Origin: Deltaproteobacteria bacterium
GTDB taxonomy: Bacteria > Chloroflexota > Dehalococcoidia > Dehalococcoidales > BS750m-G39
Assembly: GCA_013202445.1 (NCBI GenBank)
Contig: JABMRW010000055.1
Coordinates: 1 to 5,909, forward strand
Reading direction: 5' to 3'
Length of the DNA stretch: 5,909 bases
The position numbers and the translations under genes are program-made. Positions 5,128 through 5,909 of the stretch are shown here, in pieces. The notes under the pieces were generated by a model. That model saw only the letters and a program-made list of their open reading frames with translations, made no database searches and was not told the DNA's origin. Each line of letters opens with the position of its first letter. Within the stretch, counting starts at the first letter, position 1.

Positions 5128-5909
5128 TAAGGAACGCCGTCGCCGCCGGAAGGTACTATCCCGGCTCGGCTTCCGAGATACGGGAAATGATGGAAGTGCT
5201 GGTTGATAAGACCGCGAAAAAAGAGGCGGCAATCGGCCTGCTCATGCCCCATGCCGGATATCCCTATTCCGGGCCGGTAGCCGGGGCCACCATCTCCAGA
5301 GTCAAGTTCAAGGATACCTTTATCATCATGGGACCCAGCCACACCGGCCTGGGCAAGCCGTTCAGCATTATGACCGAAGGAAAGTGGCAAACACCGCTGG
5401 GCGAGGTGGAAATCGACTCGGCACTGGGCAAAAAGCTCTTAGCCACCTCCGATTACCTGCAGGAGGATGAAACGGCCCATCTCCACGAGCACGCCGTTGA
5501 GGTCCAGATTCCGTTTCTGCAGTATCTAAAGCCGGACATCAAGATAGTGCCCATCATCCTCGGCTACGCCCCCGCTGATACATATAAAGAAATCGGCAGG
5601 GATATAGCTACGGCGATTAAGGAGTCTAATGGGAAAGCGGTGATTATCGCCAGCGGTGATATGACCCACTACGAGCCGCAGGAAATCGCCGAGGAGAAGG
5701 ACAATCAGGCCATCAAGGCTATGCTGAAACTAGATGAGGACGAGCTGACCCGAAGGTACGAGGAGCTGGATATATCAATGTGCGCCTACGGGCCGGCGGT
5801 CTGCCTTATCTCGGCGGCTAAGGAACTGGGGGCAACGAGGGCGGAACTGGTCAAATACCAGACCAGCGGCGATGCCACCGGCGATTACTCCAGCGTGGTG
5901 GGCTACGCC
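5124..5909 (+). CDS. amrB: AmmeMemoRadiSam system protein B (Memo-like), 3' partial
   Basis: The open frame runs without a stop to the window end: 262 residues, nearly the whole of a typical single-domain family member. It belongs to the Memo family, structurally related to class III extradiol dioxygenases. The metal site known from human MEMO1 (H49, H81, D189, H192, C244) corresponds to H43 in MPHAGYPYSG, H73 in GPSHTG, D179 and H182 in SGDMTHY, and C220 in ISMCAYGP. No key residue is missing. HEHAVEVQIPFL (121-132) is another family block. The ATG shares its last two bases with the amrS TGA stop, and AGGGGAG at 5111-5117 is 6 nt upstream, so translation is tightly coupled. An AMMECR1-like partner, as a fusion or next gene, may lie beyond the window. 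Confidence 0.94.
   Translation, partial: MIRNAVAAGRYYPGSASEIREMMEVLVDKTAKKEAAIGLLMPHAGYPYSGPVAGATISRVKFKDTFIIMGPSHTGLGKPFSIMTEGKWQTPLGEVEIDSALGKKLLATSDYLQEDETAHLHEHAVEVQIPFLQYLKPDIKIVPIILGYAPADTYKEIGRDIATAIKESNGKAVIIASGDMTHYEPQEIAEEKDNQAIKAMLKLDEDELTRRYEELDISMCAYGPAVCLISAAKELGATRAELVKYQTSGDATGDYSSVVGYA

Overview
The window looks like a GC-moderate bacterial chromosome, and the best guess is Chloroflexota of the Dehalococcoidia type. This rests on the combination of a standalone hisI, a coaE / rplU-rpmA-rpmE / DUF1385 block and an AmmeMemoRadiSam pair, together with the general feel of the proteins. It is an inference from context; no marker in the window proves the lineage.

Layout. Positions 1-141 carry no supportable gene but hold two palindromes and a set of ACACTA/TAGTGT half-sites just upstream of an extended -10 promoter. 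Positions 193-1026 (+) are an AT-rich two-gene cassette: an 80-residue small protein resembling DUF5678, then a retropepsin-like aspartic protease ending in a SEC-C zinc motif. hisI follows on the same strand (1083-1412). A 146-bp convergent gap holds a 10-bp tandem repeat and a weak terminator. From 3979 down to 1559 everything is on the minus strand: coaE, then rplU-rpmA-rpmE from a strong sigma-70-type promoter, a strong intrinsic terminator, and a DUF1385/YqhQ-like membrane protein whose start codon abuts that terminator. A divergent promoter region (3980-4086) separates coaE from the plus-strand pair amrS (radical SAM) and amrB (Memo-like). The two overlap by 4 nt, and amrB runs off the window end.

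How the genes fit together. hisI, coaE and the ribosomal proteins are housekeeping. The AmmeMemoRadiSam pair is a widespread module whose reaction is not settled. The protease cassette is the only part that looks acquired.

The most interesting signals are in translation initiation within the ribosomal-protein operon. rplU appears to start at an AUU codon (perfect Shine-Dalgarno spacing, about a 17-nt leader). rpmA starts at GTG inside rplU. rpmE seems to use a Shine-Dalgarno inside rpmA that an 18-bp perfect palindrome would fold into range. DUF1385 has no Shine-Dalgarno and sits directly behind a terminator.
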